Shown piece after piece: positions 54,771 to 63,403 of a DNA stretch of 64,000 nucleotides (position 1 is its first letter; the number at the start of each line of letters is the position of its first letter). The stretch is from Brucella cytisi (lineage in GTDB: Bacteria > Pseudomonadota > Alphaproteobacteria > Rhizobiales > Rhizobiaceae), in assembly GCA_012103075.1 (NCBI GenBank), contig JAAVLQ010000002.1:823001-887000 (forward strand), written 5' to 3'. The translations under genes and the position numbers were made by a program. The notes under the pieces were generated by a model that saw only the letters and a program-made list of their open reading frames with translations, did not search any database and had not been told where the DNA came from.

Positions 54771-55054
54771 ATGAACAGGCGAATCCATATCGACATGCAG
54801 GTGCGGTTACCACGCGGACCCGTTTCCGAACGAGCCGCAAATCGCATTCCTGAAAGCCAGCTCCGCAGCGATTCAACCGGGTCTGTCCCAGCTCAGGCGA
54901 AACCTCGCTTCGGCGAAGGCGGTCTTGAGCCGCAATTGAAAACCTATGGCAGCCGCGAACTCTTCGACGGCTCCCGGAAGTGGGCATAGAGCACGGCGGT
55001 TCGCTCTATCGTCTCAAGATCACCCGCCAAGGCAAGCTCATCCTAAACAAGTAG
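54771..55054 (+). CDS. hmuP: Haemin uptake protein HmuP (one frameshift)
   Basis: Small regulator/activator of haem-receptor expression in rhizobia. The conserved C-terminal domain appears if one G is added near 54977: SRELFDGSREVGIEHGGSLY then RLKITRQGKLILNK, ending at TAG 55052. The uncorrected frame stops after SRKWA. The N-terminal part (MNRRIHIDMQVRLPRG...) is not conserved to my knowledge; ATG 54795 is another possible start. It lies 11 bp before hmuS and divergent from bhuA, whose expression it would support. Confidence 0.85.
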
Positions 55055-55065
55055 GCAACCATCAG

Positions 55066-56142
55066 ATGACGACCCATTTCAAGCCCTCCCCAGAGCAGAT
55101 CCTCAAGGCACGGGCTGATAATCCGAAAATGCGCGAACGTGATTTTGCGCAGAGCCTCGGTGTATCAGAAGCCGATTTTGTAGCAGCACATTGCGGACAG
55201 GATATAACAGCCCCCATTTCGGCGCGGCGTATTCGCGCCGATGTCGAAACGTTGTTGAACCGCATTGCTGCTGTCGGCGAAATCATGGCTCTGACGCGTA
55301 ACGAGAGCGTCGTTCATGAAAAGATCGGGCCTTTTGAGAAGACGATCTGGGGCCAACATGCTTCGCTGGCGCTCGGCAAGGAAATCGACCTTCGTATTTT
55401 CCCGAAGCATTGGGTTCACGGTTTTGCCGTTGCCAAGCAGGATGGCGAAGCAACGCGTCGCAGCCTGCAATTTTTCGATGCCACGGGCGAGGCGGTTTTC
55501 AAGATTCATCTGCGCCCAGCTTCGAACGTTGAAGCCTATGAGGCTCTTGTCGCCGATTTGCTGCTGGACGATCAGTCGCCAGCTGTTGAGACCAGCGCGC
55601 TTGCAACAAAGGGACCGAAGGCAGACGTATCGCTTCTCGATATCGACGCATTCCGCGAGCGCTGGGGCGCACTCACCGATGTGCACCAGTTCGTTGGCCT
55701 GTTGAAGGATTTCGGTGTGGACCGCCATCAGGCTGTGCATCTTGCCGGTCATGATTTCGCCCGGCGTGTCGATACGTCATCGGTCGAGGCCATGATGAAC
55801 CATGCGGTGCAGGAAAAGCTGCCCATCATGTGCTTTGTCGGAAGCCGTGGCTGTATCCAGATTCACACTGGCCCAATCCATGAAATCAAGATGATGGGCC
55901 CGTGGCTGAACGTGCTGGACCCGACGTTCCATATGCATCTGCGCATCGATCACATCGCTGACGTCTGGGTCGTGCGCAAGCCGACGAAGGACGGGTATGT
56001 GACGTCGCTGGAGGCCTATGATGCCAATGGCGAACTGATTGTTCAGTTCTTTGGTGAGCGTCATGAAGGCGAAGCCGAACTGGCCGACTGGCGCATGATC
56101 GCGGAAAATCTTCCGCGTCTGCCGCAGTCTTCCGCTGCATAA
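55066..56142 (+). CDS. hmuS: Haemin-degrading/transfer factor HmuS
   Basis: Cytoplasmic haem-handling protein, 358 residues, intact, with the two repeated ChuX/HmuS domains. Repeat 1 has ALTRNESVVHEKIGPFEKT and DLRIFPKHWVHGFAV. Repeat 2 has CFVGSRGCIQIHTGPIHEIK and HMHLRIDHIADVWVVRKPT. The conserved His in the second half is the haem-ligand candidate. It accepts haem from BhuTUV. Whether this or BhuQ does the ring opening is unresolved from sequence. Confidence 0.95.
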   Translation: MTTHFKPSPEQILKARADNPKMRERDFAQSLGVSEADFVAAHCGQDITAPISARRIRADVETLLNRIAAVGEIMALTRNESVVHEKIGPFEKTIWGQHASLALGKEIDLRIFPKHWVHGFAVAKQDGEATRRSLQFFDATGEAVFKIHLRPASNVEAYEALVADLLLDDQSPAVETSALATKGPKADVSLLDIDAFRERWGALTDVHQFVGLLKDFGVDRHQAVHLAGHDFARRVDTSSVEAMMNHAVQEKLPIMCFVGSRGCIQIHTGPIHEIKMMGPWLNVLDPTFHMHLRIDHIADVWVVRKPTKDGYVTSLEAYDANGELIVQFFGERHEGEAELADWRMIAENLPRLPQSSAA

Positions 56143-56152
56143 GGTGACGGCA

Positions 56153-57046
56153 ATGTCGTTCATTTCCTTGCGCTTCAGACGCGGAGCTGCTCTGGCTGCC
56201 ATCGCTTTGTCGCTGGCAGCTGGTGGTGCTGCACGCGCAGAAGCCGTCGACCATTTCGGCGATACGTCGCGCATCGTTTCCGTCGGCGGATCGCTGACGG
56301 AAATCGTCTACGCTCTTGGCGCAGAAAAGATGCTCGCCGCGCGCGACCAGACAAGCGCCTATCCCGACGCGGTAAAGAAGCTGCCGGATATCGGATATAT
56401 GCGTCAGCTTGCACCAGAAGGTGTGCTCTCGGTCAATCCGACCGGCATTTTGCTCCTTGAAGGCAGCGGCCCACAGGATACGCTCGATGTTTTGAAGAAA
56501 GCGTCTGTGCCAATGATCGTTGTGCCGGAAACCTATACCGGCGAAAGCGTCGTCAAGAAAATCGAGATCGTGGGCGAGGCTCTCGGTCTGGAAGAGAAGG
56601 CCGGGGCGCTTGCGAGCGAAGTCTCACGCGATATCGAAGCGGCTGAGAAGGCCGCAGCTAGCCACAGTTCGCGCAAGCGTGTACTTTTCGTTCTGTCGGC
56701 GCCCGGCGGGCGCATGATGGCTTCGGGCACAGGCACTGCGGCCAATGGCATGATTGAGCTTGCCGGTGGTGAAAACGTCATCACCGAATATCACGGATAT
56801 AAGCAGCTGACCGACGAAGCCGTTGAGAAGGCCGCGCCCGATATGATCCTGATGATGGATACGGGAGCGGACGGGATGACGCCGGAATCGCTGTTGAAAA
56901 ATCCCATTATAGCTGCGACACCGGCAGGGCGTAACAAGAATGTCGTTTCGATGGAAGCGTCGTATCTGTTGGGATTTGGACCTCGAACTGGTTCTGCCAT
57001 TCGGGACCTGTCAGCAAAACTCTATGGCGCCTCTGCAGCGCAATAA
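56153..57046 (+). CDS. bhuT: Haem ABC transporter periplasmic binding protein BhuT/HmuT
   Basis: 297 residues, intact. A signal peptide (GAALAAIALSLAAGGAARA) is followed by the class-III binding-protein fold: RIVSVGGSLTEIVYALGAEK, LPDIGYMRQLAPEGVLSVNP and PESLLKNPIIAATPAGRNKN. The GYMR Tyr is the usual haem ligand in HmuT-type proteins. ATG 56153 follows AAGGTGACG. It is 11 bp after hmuS, in the same operon. Confidence 0.93.
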   Translation: MSFISLRFRRGAALAAIALSLAAGGAARAEAVDHFGDTSRIVSVGGSLTEIVYALGAEKMLAARDQTSAYPDAVKKLPDIGYMRQLAPEGVLSVNPTGILLLEGSGPQDTLDVLKKASVPMIVVPETYTGESVVKKIEIVGEALGLEEKAGALASEVSRDIEAAEKAAASHSSRKRVLFVLSAPGGRMMASGTGTAANGMIELAGGENVITEYHGYKQLTDEAVEKAAPDMILMMDTGADGMTPESLLKNPIIAATPAGRNKNVVSMEASYLLGFGPRTGSAIRDLSAKLYGASAAQ

Positions 57047-57049
57047 CAT

Positions 57050-57088
57050 AATCAGACTTGCGGGATTGAAGAGCACGCAAGTCTGATT
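57050..57088 (+). other. Stable hairpin between bhuT and bhuU
   Basis: A 13-bp perfect inverted repeat AATCAGACTTGCG / CGCAAGTCTGATT with a 13-nt loop fills most of the bhuT-bhuU gap. No T-run follows, so it is unlikely to be a simple terminator. It may protect the upstream mRNA or set different levels for binding protein and permease. Confidence 0.7.
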
Positions 57089-57104
57089 GTAAGGATTATT
57101 CGAA

Positions 57105-58244
57105 ATGACCAGTCAAGGTCGCGTAGCGCGAACAACAGCGCTTTGCAGCGCGTCAATCAGAAAATGAAGTCAACACCTCAGAAGGTGACATCACGGGAGA
57201 CCGTGCCGCACGTGCACGGTTCACCATCATATTGCTCGCCGTTGCTTTATGCATCGCGGCTTTGTTCAGCCTGACAGCAGGCGCTTCGGATGCGTCCGTG
57301 CTTTCGGTTCTGCGCGCTCTGACCTCCTCCAGCGCAGCCGAAGGCGCGGACGCATTCCGTCGCGATCACCTGATCATCATGGAGATCCGCCTGCCGCGTA
57401 TCGTCATGGGTATGCTGATAGGGGCGGGGTTGGCGGTTTCCGGTGCCGTGATGCAGGGCCTTTTCCGCAATCCGCTGGCCGATCCGGGTCTCGTCGGGGT
57501 GTCTGCCGGGGCTGGACTTGGCGCGGTATCGATGATTGTTCTGGGCGGCACTTTTCTTGCTCCCGTTATTGCGATCCTTGGCGTCTATGCCTTGCCTCTG
57601 GCTGCATTTCTGGGCGGGCTTGCCAGCACCTTGCTGCTCTATCGTGTCGCGACGCGTCGGGGCCGCACGTCTGTTGCTACCATGCTGCTCGCAGGTATTG
57701 CACTTTGCGCCCCGGCGGGCGCTGCGACCGGCGCACTCATCTATCTGGCCGATGATCGACAGTTGCGCGACCTGACATTCTGGGGGCTTGGTTCGCTTGC
57801 AGGTTCCACTGGGCCAAGATTGGCGCTGCGGGACCAATCATCGCCATCATTCTGGTGGTTTCGCCATTGCTTGCGCGTGGTCTCAACGCACTGGCGTTGG
57901 GCGAGGCTGCAGCCGGTCATCTCGGCATTCAGGTGCAACGCATCAAAAACATCGCTATCGTTACCGTAGCGGCAGCTACCGGCGCGACTGTCGCCGTTGC
58001 TGGCGGGATCGGCTTTGTCGGCATTGTGGTGCCGCATATGCTGCGCCTCAGCATTGGTCCGGACCATCGCTATCTCCTGCCAGCGTCGGCGCTACTCGGC
58101 GCTACGCTTCTGCTTCTGGCGGATGCGGTAAGTCGGACGATTGTGGCCCCGGCAGAATTGCCGATTGGCATCATCACCGCACTTTTTGGCGCGCCGTTCT
58201 TCCTCTGGATATTGCTGCGCCAACGCGGCCTGCTCGATCTGTGA
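57105..58244 (+). CDS. bhuU: Haem ABC transporter permease BhuU/HmuU (two frameshifts)
   Basis: FecCD-family permease with about ten membrane segments. Markers are IMEIRLPRIVMGMLIGAGLA, AVMQGLFRNPLADPGLVGVS (family hallmark), GGIGFVGIVVPHMLRLSIG and AELPIGIITALFGAPFFLWI. Shifts lie near 57157 (restoring an N-terminus from ATG 57105, preceded by AAGGA) and near 57825. Corrected length about 379 aa. It pairs with bhuV. Confidence 0.92.
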
Positions 58245-58251
58245 GGCTATC

Positions 58252-59056
58252 ATGATTGAAACAAAAGCATTGGGCGTAAGCCTGTCAGGCAAGACCATCA
58301 TCAGCGACATTGCCTTCTCCGCTAATCCGGGCGAGGTGACCGCAATCGTCGGGCCGAACGGTTCAGGCAAAACTACGCTGTTGCGTGCGCTTGCCGGTGA
58401 CGTCGCTTACACGGGAACAGCCTATCTGGACGGTCGCTCCTTCGCTGAAATCAAGCCGTGGCAGATGGCGGCGCGGCGGGCAGTGCTTCCACAGGCAAGC
58501 GCCTTGTCGTTTCCCTTCACGGTCCGCGAGATCGTGAAGATCGGGCTCACCGGCGGCTATAGTGGCGTTTCTCGCGAGGAAGAAAAGCGTTTGCCCGACC
58601 TCGGCTTTGCAAAGGGTTGATCTCGCTGGCTTCGGCGGTCGGCTTTATCAGGAACTTTCCGGCGGAGAACAGCAGCGTGTGCAGCTTGCCCGCGTTCTTT
58701 GTCAGGTCTGGAGGCCGGTTGCGGATGGTGAAGCGCGCTATCTGTTTCTGGACGAGCCGATTTCAAGCCTCGATATACGGCACCAGATCGTGGTGATGGA
58801 GATTGCGAGGGATTTCGCGGCAGCGGGCGGCGGGGTGATTGCTATCCTGCATGATCTCAACCTGACTGCCATGTTCGCCGACCGTATTGCGGTCATGAAC
58901 AGAGGCAAGCTCGATGTGATGGGCACACCGCGCGAAGCACTGACCGACGAGCGGCTCGAACGTGTCTATGAATGCACGTTGCGGGTGGGTGTTCCGCCGG
59001 AAAAGGGAGTGCCTTTTGTATTGCCCCAGTCTGCCTATCACGCAGCCGCTGAATAA
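58252..59056 (+). CDS. bhuV: Haem ABC transporter ATPase BhuV/HmuV (one frameshift)
   Basis: ATPase that drives haem import. Walker A AIVGPNGSGKTTLLRALAG, Q-loop RAVLPQAS, signature ELSGGEQQRVQLARVLCQV and Walker B RYLFLDEPISSLDI are all present. The loop DGEARYLFLDEP is common in HmuV. A shift near 58595 (between REEEKRLP and LQRVDLAGFGG) splits it. Corrected length about 267 aa. Confidence 0.93.
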
Positions 59057-59085
59057 AAAGGTCCGGCGTAAAGCCGGACCTTTTC
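59056..59085. terminator. Intrinsic terminator bhuV / rirA
   Basis: AAAAGGTCCGGC-GTAAA-GCCGGACCTTTT, a perfect 12-bp stem with A and T tracts on either side. It can terminate both the haem operon and convergent rirA. Confidence 0.93.
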
Positions 59086-59108
59086 ATTTCTAGCTTCGCG
59101 CTGAATTA

Positions 59109-59570
59109 TCAGCTCGCTACGCGCTCTTCTTCCATTTCATCGAGACCAAGCAGGTGCCGCACATTCGGGCGCGCCTTGACGAGGTCTGCAATGCTGTACT
59201 TCATCAGCACAGCGAAGAATGCATTGAGTGCCTCGCGCAGCGCTGAATTGAGTGCGCAGCTGTCGACCAGTGGGCATTCGGTGGCATCGTTCTCGAAGCA
59301 CTCTGCCATGGCAAAATTTTCTTCGGTCACACGCACAACATCGAACAGCGAAATGTCCTGTGCTGCACGTCCGAGGCGCACGCCGCCATTGCGGCCACGT
59401 ACAGTTTCTACCAGTCCATGTTCAACGAGCGGCTGAAGAATCTTGAACAAAAACAGCTCAGAAACGCCATAGGCGCGTGCGATTTCCGGAATGCGGCTGA
59501 GCTTGCCGTCATTGGCAGCACAATACATGAGTATACGAACGGCATAATTCGTCTGGCGGGTAAGACGCAT
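59109..59570 (-). CDS. rirA: Iron-responsive Rrf2-family regulator RirA
   Basis: 153 residues, intact. The winged-helix Rrf2 domain has MRLTRQTNYAVRILMYCAAN, VSELFLFKILQPLVEHGLVE and VRGRNGGVRLGRAAQDI. Three Cys in AECFENDATECPLVDSCAL bind the Fe-S cluster. RirA represses iron-uptake genes in iron-replete rhizobia via IRO boxes (established). Start ATG 59570 follows AAAGGAACAGTG. Convergent with the haem operon. ICE-like and IRO-like sites lie about 215-250 bp upstream. Confidence 0.96.
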   Translation of the reverse strand: MRLTRQTNYAVRILMYCAANDGKLSRIPEIARAYGVSELFLFKILQPLVEHGLVETVRGRNGGVRLGRAAQDISLFDVVRVTEENFAMAECFENDATECPLVDSCALNSALREALNAFFAVLMKYSIADLVKARPNVRHLLGLDEMEEERVAS

Positions 59571-59781
59571 CACTGTTCCTTTCAACACGTCTCGGAACAA
59601 CTGCAACCTCGATGCCGAGGACGCGATGCTCCAATCCTTGAGTTCGCAATTCCAAACCGAAAGCGGTTTATCCCTGTTTCGGAACTGCTCCAAAATTCTG
59701 GTCTTGTCGCATTTGCGATCCGGAAAGGTTCAAGGCTCGATCGGATCATGCGCTAAAGCGGATATCTGTTTCTTAACCCAC

Positions 59782-59799
59782 TTTAGAATCATTCTTAAA
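59782..59799. promoter_or_regulatory. ICE-like Irr operator upstream of rirA
   Basis: TTTAGAATCATTCTTAAA, nearly palindromic and sharing TTAGAATCATTCT with the site before bfd. In Agrobacterium, Irr controls rirA (established there), so this placement is biologically sensible. Confidence 0.6.
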
Positions 59800-59804
59800 A
59801 TATA

Positions 59805-59819
59805 TGAAGTCTTTTCTCA
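59805..59819. promoter_or_regulatory. IRO-like RirA box upstream of rirA
   Basis: TGAAGTCTTTTCTCA fits TGA-N9-TCA and lies 5 bp from the ICE-like site. It could allow autoregulation. The pattern is weakly specific. Confidence 0.4.
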
Positions 59820-59898
59820 CCTTTAAAGGGGAAAAGTTGTTACCGGTATCAAATAACCGCGAGTTCCTCCCAGACCCGCTGCAAAAGCCCATTCTGAC

Positions 59899-60355
59899 CT
59901 ACTGGCAAACGTCTATCCATTCGGCGCTGACCAGCTCAGCCATTTTGTGCGGAGCGATGCGCACGGCACTGTTGGTCGCTCCGGCAGCGGGCACGACTTC
60001 CTCGAAATTCTTCAGCGATACATCGCAGTAAACGGGCAGGGCGCTCGGTAGACCGAACGGACATACGCCTCCGACCGGATGGCTGGTTTCGGCAAGAACG
60101 GTCTCGGCATCAAGCATACGAGGCTTGGTTCCGAACTGATCCTTGAACTTGCGATTATCGATACGCGCATCGCCACGGGTGACAATAAGAATGGTCTGGT
60201 CTTTGGCGGAAAAAGAAAGCGTCTTGGCGATCTGTCCCGGTTCCACGCCATGTGCTTCGGCGGCGAGAACAACGGTGGCGGTGCTCGTCGGCAGTTCAAT
60301 CACTTCGATTTCAGGCGCTTTGGCCGCAAAAAGCCTTAACGGAATCCAGACTCAT
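59899..60355 (-). CDS. YbaK/EbsC-family aminoacyl-tRNA deacylase (one frameshift)
   Basis: YbaK-type editing domain that hydrolyses mischarged tRNA (for example Cys-tRNA(Pro)). It has VEPGQIAKTLSFSAKDQTILIVTRGDARID, the conserved GGVCPFGL motif with PVYCDVSLK, and ends SAEWIDVCQ. One A too many near 60337 separates MSLDSV from LFAAKAPEIEVIELP. Corrected length about 152 aa. Start ATG 60355. Confidence 0.85.
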
Positions 60356-60529
60356 AGCTTCCCTTTTTCTTATTTTGATTATTAAACTCAAGTTTAAGCC
60401 GCAATATGGCAAAGGACAAGCCCGGTCGCTTCCTTGCGGCGTTTTGGCATTGAATTTCTAACAGATCGAAGTCTCGATCTGCAACAATGCGCCAAGACCG
60501 AGAATGGGAAGCAGGTGAGGGGAGTTTGT

Positions 60530-60565
60530 CTCATAACACGGCTGCCATTGGCCCCGTGTTATGAG
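60530..60565. terminator. Hairpin between DUF2171 and YbaK genes
   Basis: 12-bp perfect stem CTCATAACACGG / CCGTGTTATGAG with a 12-nt loop, 17 bases downstream of the DUF2171 stop on the minus strand. On that strand it is followed by ACAAACTCC, so the U-tract is poor. Terminator is the likeliest role. Confidence 0.6.
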
Positions 60566-60582
60566 GGGCTTTGCGCTTTGCT

Positions 60583-60837
60583 TCAAAGATCGACAGGGCG
60601 GCCGGATGCTTCCTCTTCCAAGGTTACTGCAATATCTGCATTAGCCGACAATCTCACCTTGTCGCCCTCGACGTCGGCAACGAAGCCGAGTTCGATATAG
60701 TGATGATGTTCGCTGTGCATACCGGAATTATCGGTTTTCTTCAGCTTGATGCGGTTATCTTCGATGCGATCGACCGTGCCGACATGTACGCCATCGGCGC
60801 CGATGACTTCCATATTCTCCCGGATTTTGTGCTGCAT
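60583..60837 (-). CDS. DUF2171 domain protein
   Basis: 84 residues, intact, with the PRC-barrel-like DUF2171 pattern: HKIRENMEVIGADGVHVGTVDRIE, RIKLKKTDN, HHHYIELGFVADVEGDKVRLS. Function unknown; family members are small stress-related or ribosome-maturation-like beta-barrels by inference only. A good ribosome site (GGAGGA) precedes ATG 60837. Confidence 0.85.
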   Translation of the reverse strand: MQHKIRENMEVIGADGVHVGTVDRIEDNRIKLKKTDNSGMHSEHHHYIELGFVADVEGDKVRLSANADIAVTLEEEASGRPVDL

Positions 60838-61161
60838 GGGGAATCCTCCGTGTTGAATGATGCCGGAACGGCAATCTGCAAATTGAGGCTGCGCCAAAGA
60901 ACTTAGAGCGCATTTAACCGCTGGCCATGGCAGTAACATTGAAAGTTAGGTTTTGGAGGCTGGATCGAGCTATTGTGATCGGTATTCGCTACCGGTTTCG
61001 TTCCGTGTTGTTCAGAATGCTGGCAAATGAAACAGTGCACGTTGACGCCGCAAGAAAAACTGCTAAGAAGTCACTCGCTGAGCAATTGGGCGCAAATCGA
61101 TAGCTTGCTGCGATTTGCTGTTTTTCCAGACTTGTGAAAAGCATAGATAAAACAATTGCCC
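60838..61161. other. Intergenic region before tRNA-Ser
   Basis: 324 bp. A 36-codon open frame (61027-61137, beginning MKQCTLTPQEKLLRSHSL) has no ribosome site and no recognisable relative, so I do not call it a gene. The tRNA promoter must be here. Confidence 0.4.
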
Positions 61162-61251
61162 GGAGGGGTGGCCGAGCGGTTTAAGGCACCGGTCTTGAAA
61201 ACCGGCGTGCAGGAGACTGTACCGTGGGTTCGAATCCCACCCCCTCCGCCA
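61162..61251 (+). tRNA. tRNA-Ser (TGA)
   Basis: 90-nt class-II tRNA. Acceptor GGAGGGG/CCCCTCC, anticodon loop CTTGAAA (anticodon TGA), long variable arm GTGCAGGAGACTGTAC, GGTTCGAATCC T-arm, discriminator G and encoded CCA. Confidence 0.97.
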
Positions 61252-61468
61252 TTTCGGTATAAAATCTAAATACTGGCACTAGCCGCCGCCTGTCGTTTGC
61301 AAACCGAAGCCGATCGCGTTACTCCGGTTGCGAGCAACGGGTGCTTCGGTGCAAGCCGCACGGTCCAGAGCCTGCTTCCATCAACATTTCTGCTAAGATG
61401 CAAAAAGCCCGCCCCGGTTTGGGGGCAGGATTCGTGTGGTGGTGGCCCGTTCAGAGGCGAATTTCTCT

Positions 61469-61858
61469 TCACCGTGTAACGTGGGCAATCGCCTCAAGAA
61501 TAACTTCTGCGACTTCCGACGGTTGGGAAATGTGCGGTGTGTGCCCGGCTGGCAGAATGGTCACCTTAGCGGAGATTTTCTGCGTCATTGCTGTCCGGAG
61601 ATCTGGTTGGATCATGCGATCCTGTTCACTCACCACATACCGGGACGGTTTCGTCATCCACGCAGCCACGGACACCTTGCCATCGACATTACCGGCGTGG
61701 GTTGGGTGCTGTGTAGCGAATATCACCTTGGTTTTTGCAGGTGCAATGTCCTGAGCAAGATGCTGCTGCACACTGCCGATAAATATCATGAAAATTATCA
61801 CTATCACGACTGCAAACAATGCAATAGATTGAAGAACAGAGAATGTATCAATTCCCAT
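61469..61858 (-). pseudogene. 5'-truncated alpha/beta-hydrolase (EstC-like) joined to foreign N-terminus
   Basis: The last 90 or so residues match the C-terminus of EstC-type alpha/beta-hydrolases: VAAWMTKPSRYVVSEQDRMIQPDLRTAM and VTILPAGHTPHISQPSEVAEVI, including the catalytic Asp and His regions. The nucleophile half is absent. The frame begins with a hydrophobic helix (QSIALFAVVIVIIFMIFIG) from a very AT-rich stretch unlike the rest of the window. It is read as a deletion or insertion junction, not a working hydrolase. A small membrane protein of new composition cannot be excluded. Confidence 0.65.
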
Positions 61859-62010
61859 ACTTATAAATACTAAAATATAAAATAGGTAAAAAATACCATA
61901 AATTTAATTTACGGTCAGTAATTTGTTTTTTTAAGTAAATGACAGCCATAAAAGTCAATATATATCCATATTTTATTTGAATAATATAGCAAATTGAGGG
62001 TGTTTTCATA
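61850..62010. other. Very AT-rich patch
   Basis: About 160 bp with roughly three quarters A+T by eye (ATAAATACTAAAATATAAAA; AATATATATCCATATTTTAT) in a GC-rich genome. No full gene is seen on either strand. Likely foreign DNA left by an insertion near tRNA-Ser. Confidence 0.7.
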
Positions 62011-62057
62011 TGAGCCGTGGGTCTGAAAGCCGGGGCACTGTCACACGTGTGTCCATT

Positions 62058-62108
62058 AGAGCGCATCCCGAAAAGTGTGAAACAGTTTTCGGATAAGATG
62101 CGCGTTAA
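62058..62108. repeat. Palindromic intergenic repeat, copy 4
   Basis: AGAGCGCATCCCGAAAAGTG...CAGTTTTCGGATAAGATGCGCGTTA, an imperfect palindrome. Its CGCATCCCGAAAAGTG arm is the reverse complement of the CACTTTTCGGGATGCG arm near 7971-7987. A second short motif, GAGCGCGTTGCGCGC, follows at 62121. Confidence 0.75.
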
Positions 62109-62193
62109 AACAAATATTTAGAGCGCGTTGCGCGCCCACTGCCGGTCGGCACGCGTCAATATCAGTCGTTGCTGTTGCAATCGTATGTGAAGC

Positions 62194-62624
62194 TTATGAT
62201 GCTTCTTCTTCGATTACATTCTGTGCGACCTGTTCGATACCACCATTGAAGCGTTCTGCGGCAAGCAGCCCGAGCCACACGGCGATCAGGCAAAAGCACA
62301 ACCGAAAAACCGATATTGAACAGGGCTTTGCCGGGTTGTCCAGTGCGCAGAAGATCCATCGTTTGCAGGCTGAAAGACGAGAAAGTGGTGAAGCCACCGC
62401 ACACGCCGACCATAAAGGCGAGGCGCCAGATTTCCGGTATAGGAAAACGGCCTTGCTCCAGTGTCAGTGCACCGAAGAACGAGATTGCAAAAGAGCCGAC
62501 AATATTGATGACGATGGTGCCCCCAGGGAAGTTCGCGGCTTATCGGCAGCATCAAGAGGGCCAGCCAGTACCGCGCGACACTTCCGATCGCTCCACCGAG
62601 CGCTACCATGAGGGTTGCTTGCAT
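62194..62624 (-). CDS. crcB: Fluoride exporter CrcB/Fluc (two frameshifts)
   Basis: Fluc fluoride channel. It has [20 protein letters not shown], then (after shifts near 62530 and 62460) [21 protein letters not shown] with the signature GGFTTFSSF, and (after a shift near 62300) [19 protein letters not shown]. Corrected length about 143 aa with four membrane helices. No fluoride riboswitch is visible upstream. Confidence 0.88.
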
Positions 62625-62890
62625 TGTTCTGTGTCCATTTCAATAATGGATAGAGATTAGTCGGTGACGTCTGGAAATTCGATAGAATATCTCACTTCGA
62701 GAGGTCTTGCGACGCACTCTTCTCCTGTTTCAATTCAAGCAGGAGTCATCAGCCAATTGCTGGCAGTTTCGGGAGAACCCCATTCCCATCATGTACGGCG
62801 AAAGCTGTCATTGATTTATACTGAAATATCGGACTGTTCGTCAATGTGATGGGCGCGGATGCGGCGCCCATCCCGATCACAAACCGGTAA

Positions 62891-63403
62891 TCAGTTCAGC
62901 GCGCCGCTCTTGCGGCGTCCCAGCCGCCGTTTCACCGCGTCGCTGGCGCGATAGATGAACGAAGCGGGTGCAGGCAAAGTGCGCCGCATGAAGGCGACCT
63001 TGCGCAGATAATTGTCGATTTTCCGGGTTGCCCATGTGCCGCCCCGGAAATAGGCAACGTCGCCAGCCCGCAAGGTGCGCGTGCCGCCGTCCGCGTCGGT
63101 GACGTGCACTTCACCTTCCAGAATATAGACGGTTTCATCCCAGCCGAAATACCAGCGGAAAGTGCCTGCGGTGCAATCCCAGATGGCCGTATAGGCGGCT
63201 CGGTCCCGGCTTGCCGATTGCTCGCTGGAGCGCGCCTGCGGAGTGCCGTCCAGCACCCAGTCAGGATTGATCGGTGCGGGTTTCAGTTCCATTTCCATTG
63301 CATTATCGGAGACCACAGCTGGTCCCGTGGGCGCAACGAAACCCCTCGGCATCGTTCGAGTTACAGCAAGAGCGGCACTTGCAAGCATGAATTTCCAAGC
63401 CAT
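62891..63403 (-). CDS. Cupin-domain exported or membrane-anchored protein (DUF861-like)
   Basis: 170 residues, intact. The N-terminus is mildly hydrophobic (FMLASAALAVT). A cupin fold of the DUF861/EutQ type follows: YTAIWDCTAGTFRWYFGWDETVYILEGEVHVTDADGG, LRAGDVAYFRGGTWATRKID. The C-terminal third is basic. Metal-binding His residues of classical cupins are mostly absent, as in this subfamily. Role unknown. Confidence 0.8.
   Translation of the reverse strand: MAWKFMLASAALAVTRTMPRGFVAPTGPAVVSDNAMEMELKPAPINPDWVLDGTPQARSSEQSASRDRAAYTAIWDCTAGTFRWYFGWDETVYILEGEVHVTDADGGTRTLRAGDVAYFRGGTWATRKIDNYLRKVAFMRRTLPAPASFIYRASDAVKRRLGRRKSGALN

Larger units (their letters stand above)
59571..59898. other. 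Upstream region of rirA
   Basis: 328 bp without a gene. A degenerate copy of the palindromic repeat lies at about 59641-59692 (CGCAATTCCAAACCGAAAGCGGTTT...CGGAACTGCTCC). ICE-like and IRO-like boxes follow at 59782 and 59805. The rirA promoter must be here. Confidence 0.5.

Noticed and set aside
62625-62700. Fluoride riboswitch upstream of crcB
   Set aside because: I looked on the minus strand for the crcB-motif core and did not find it in the short leader.
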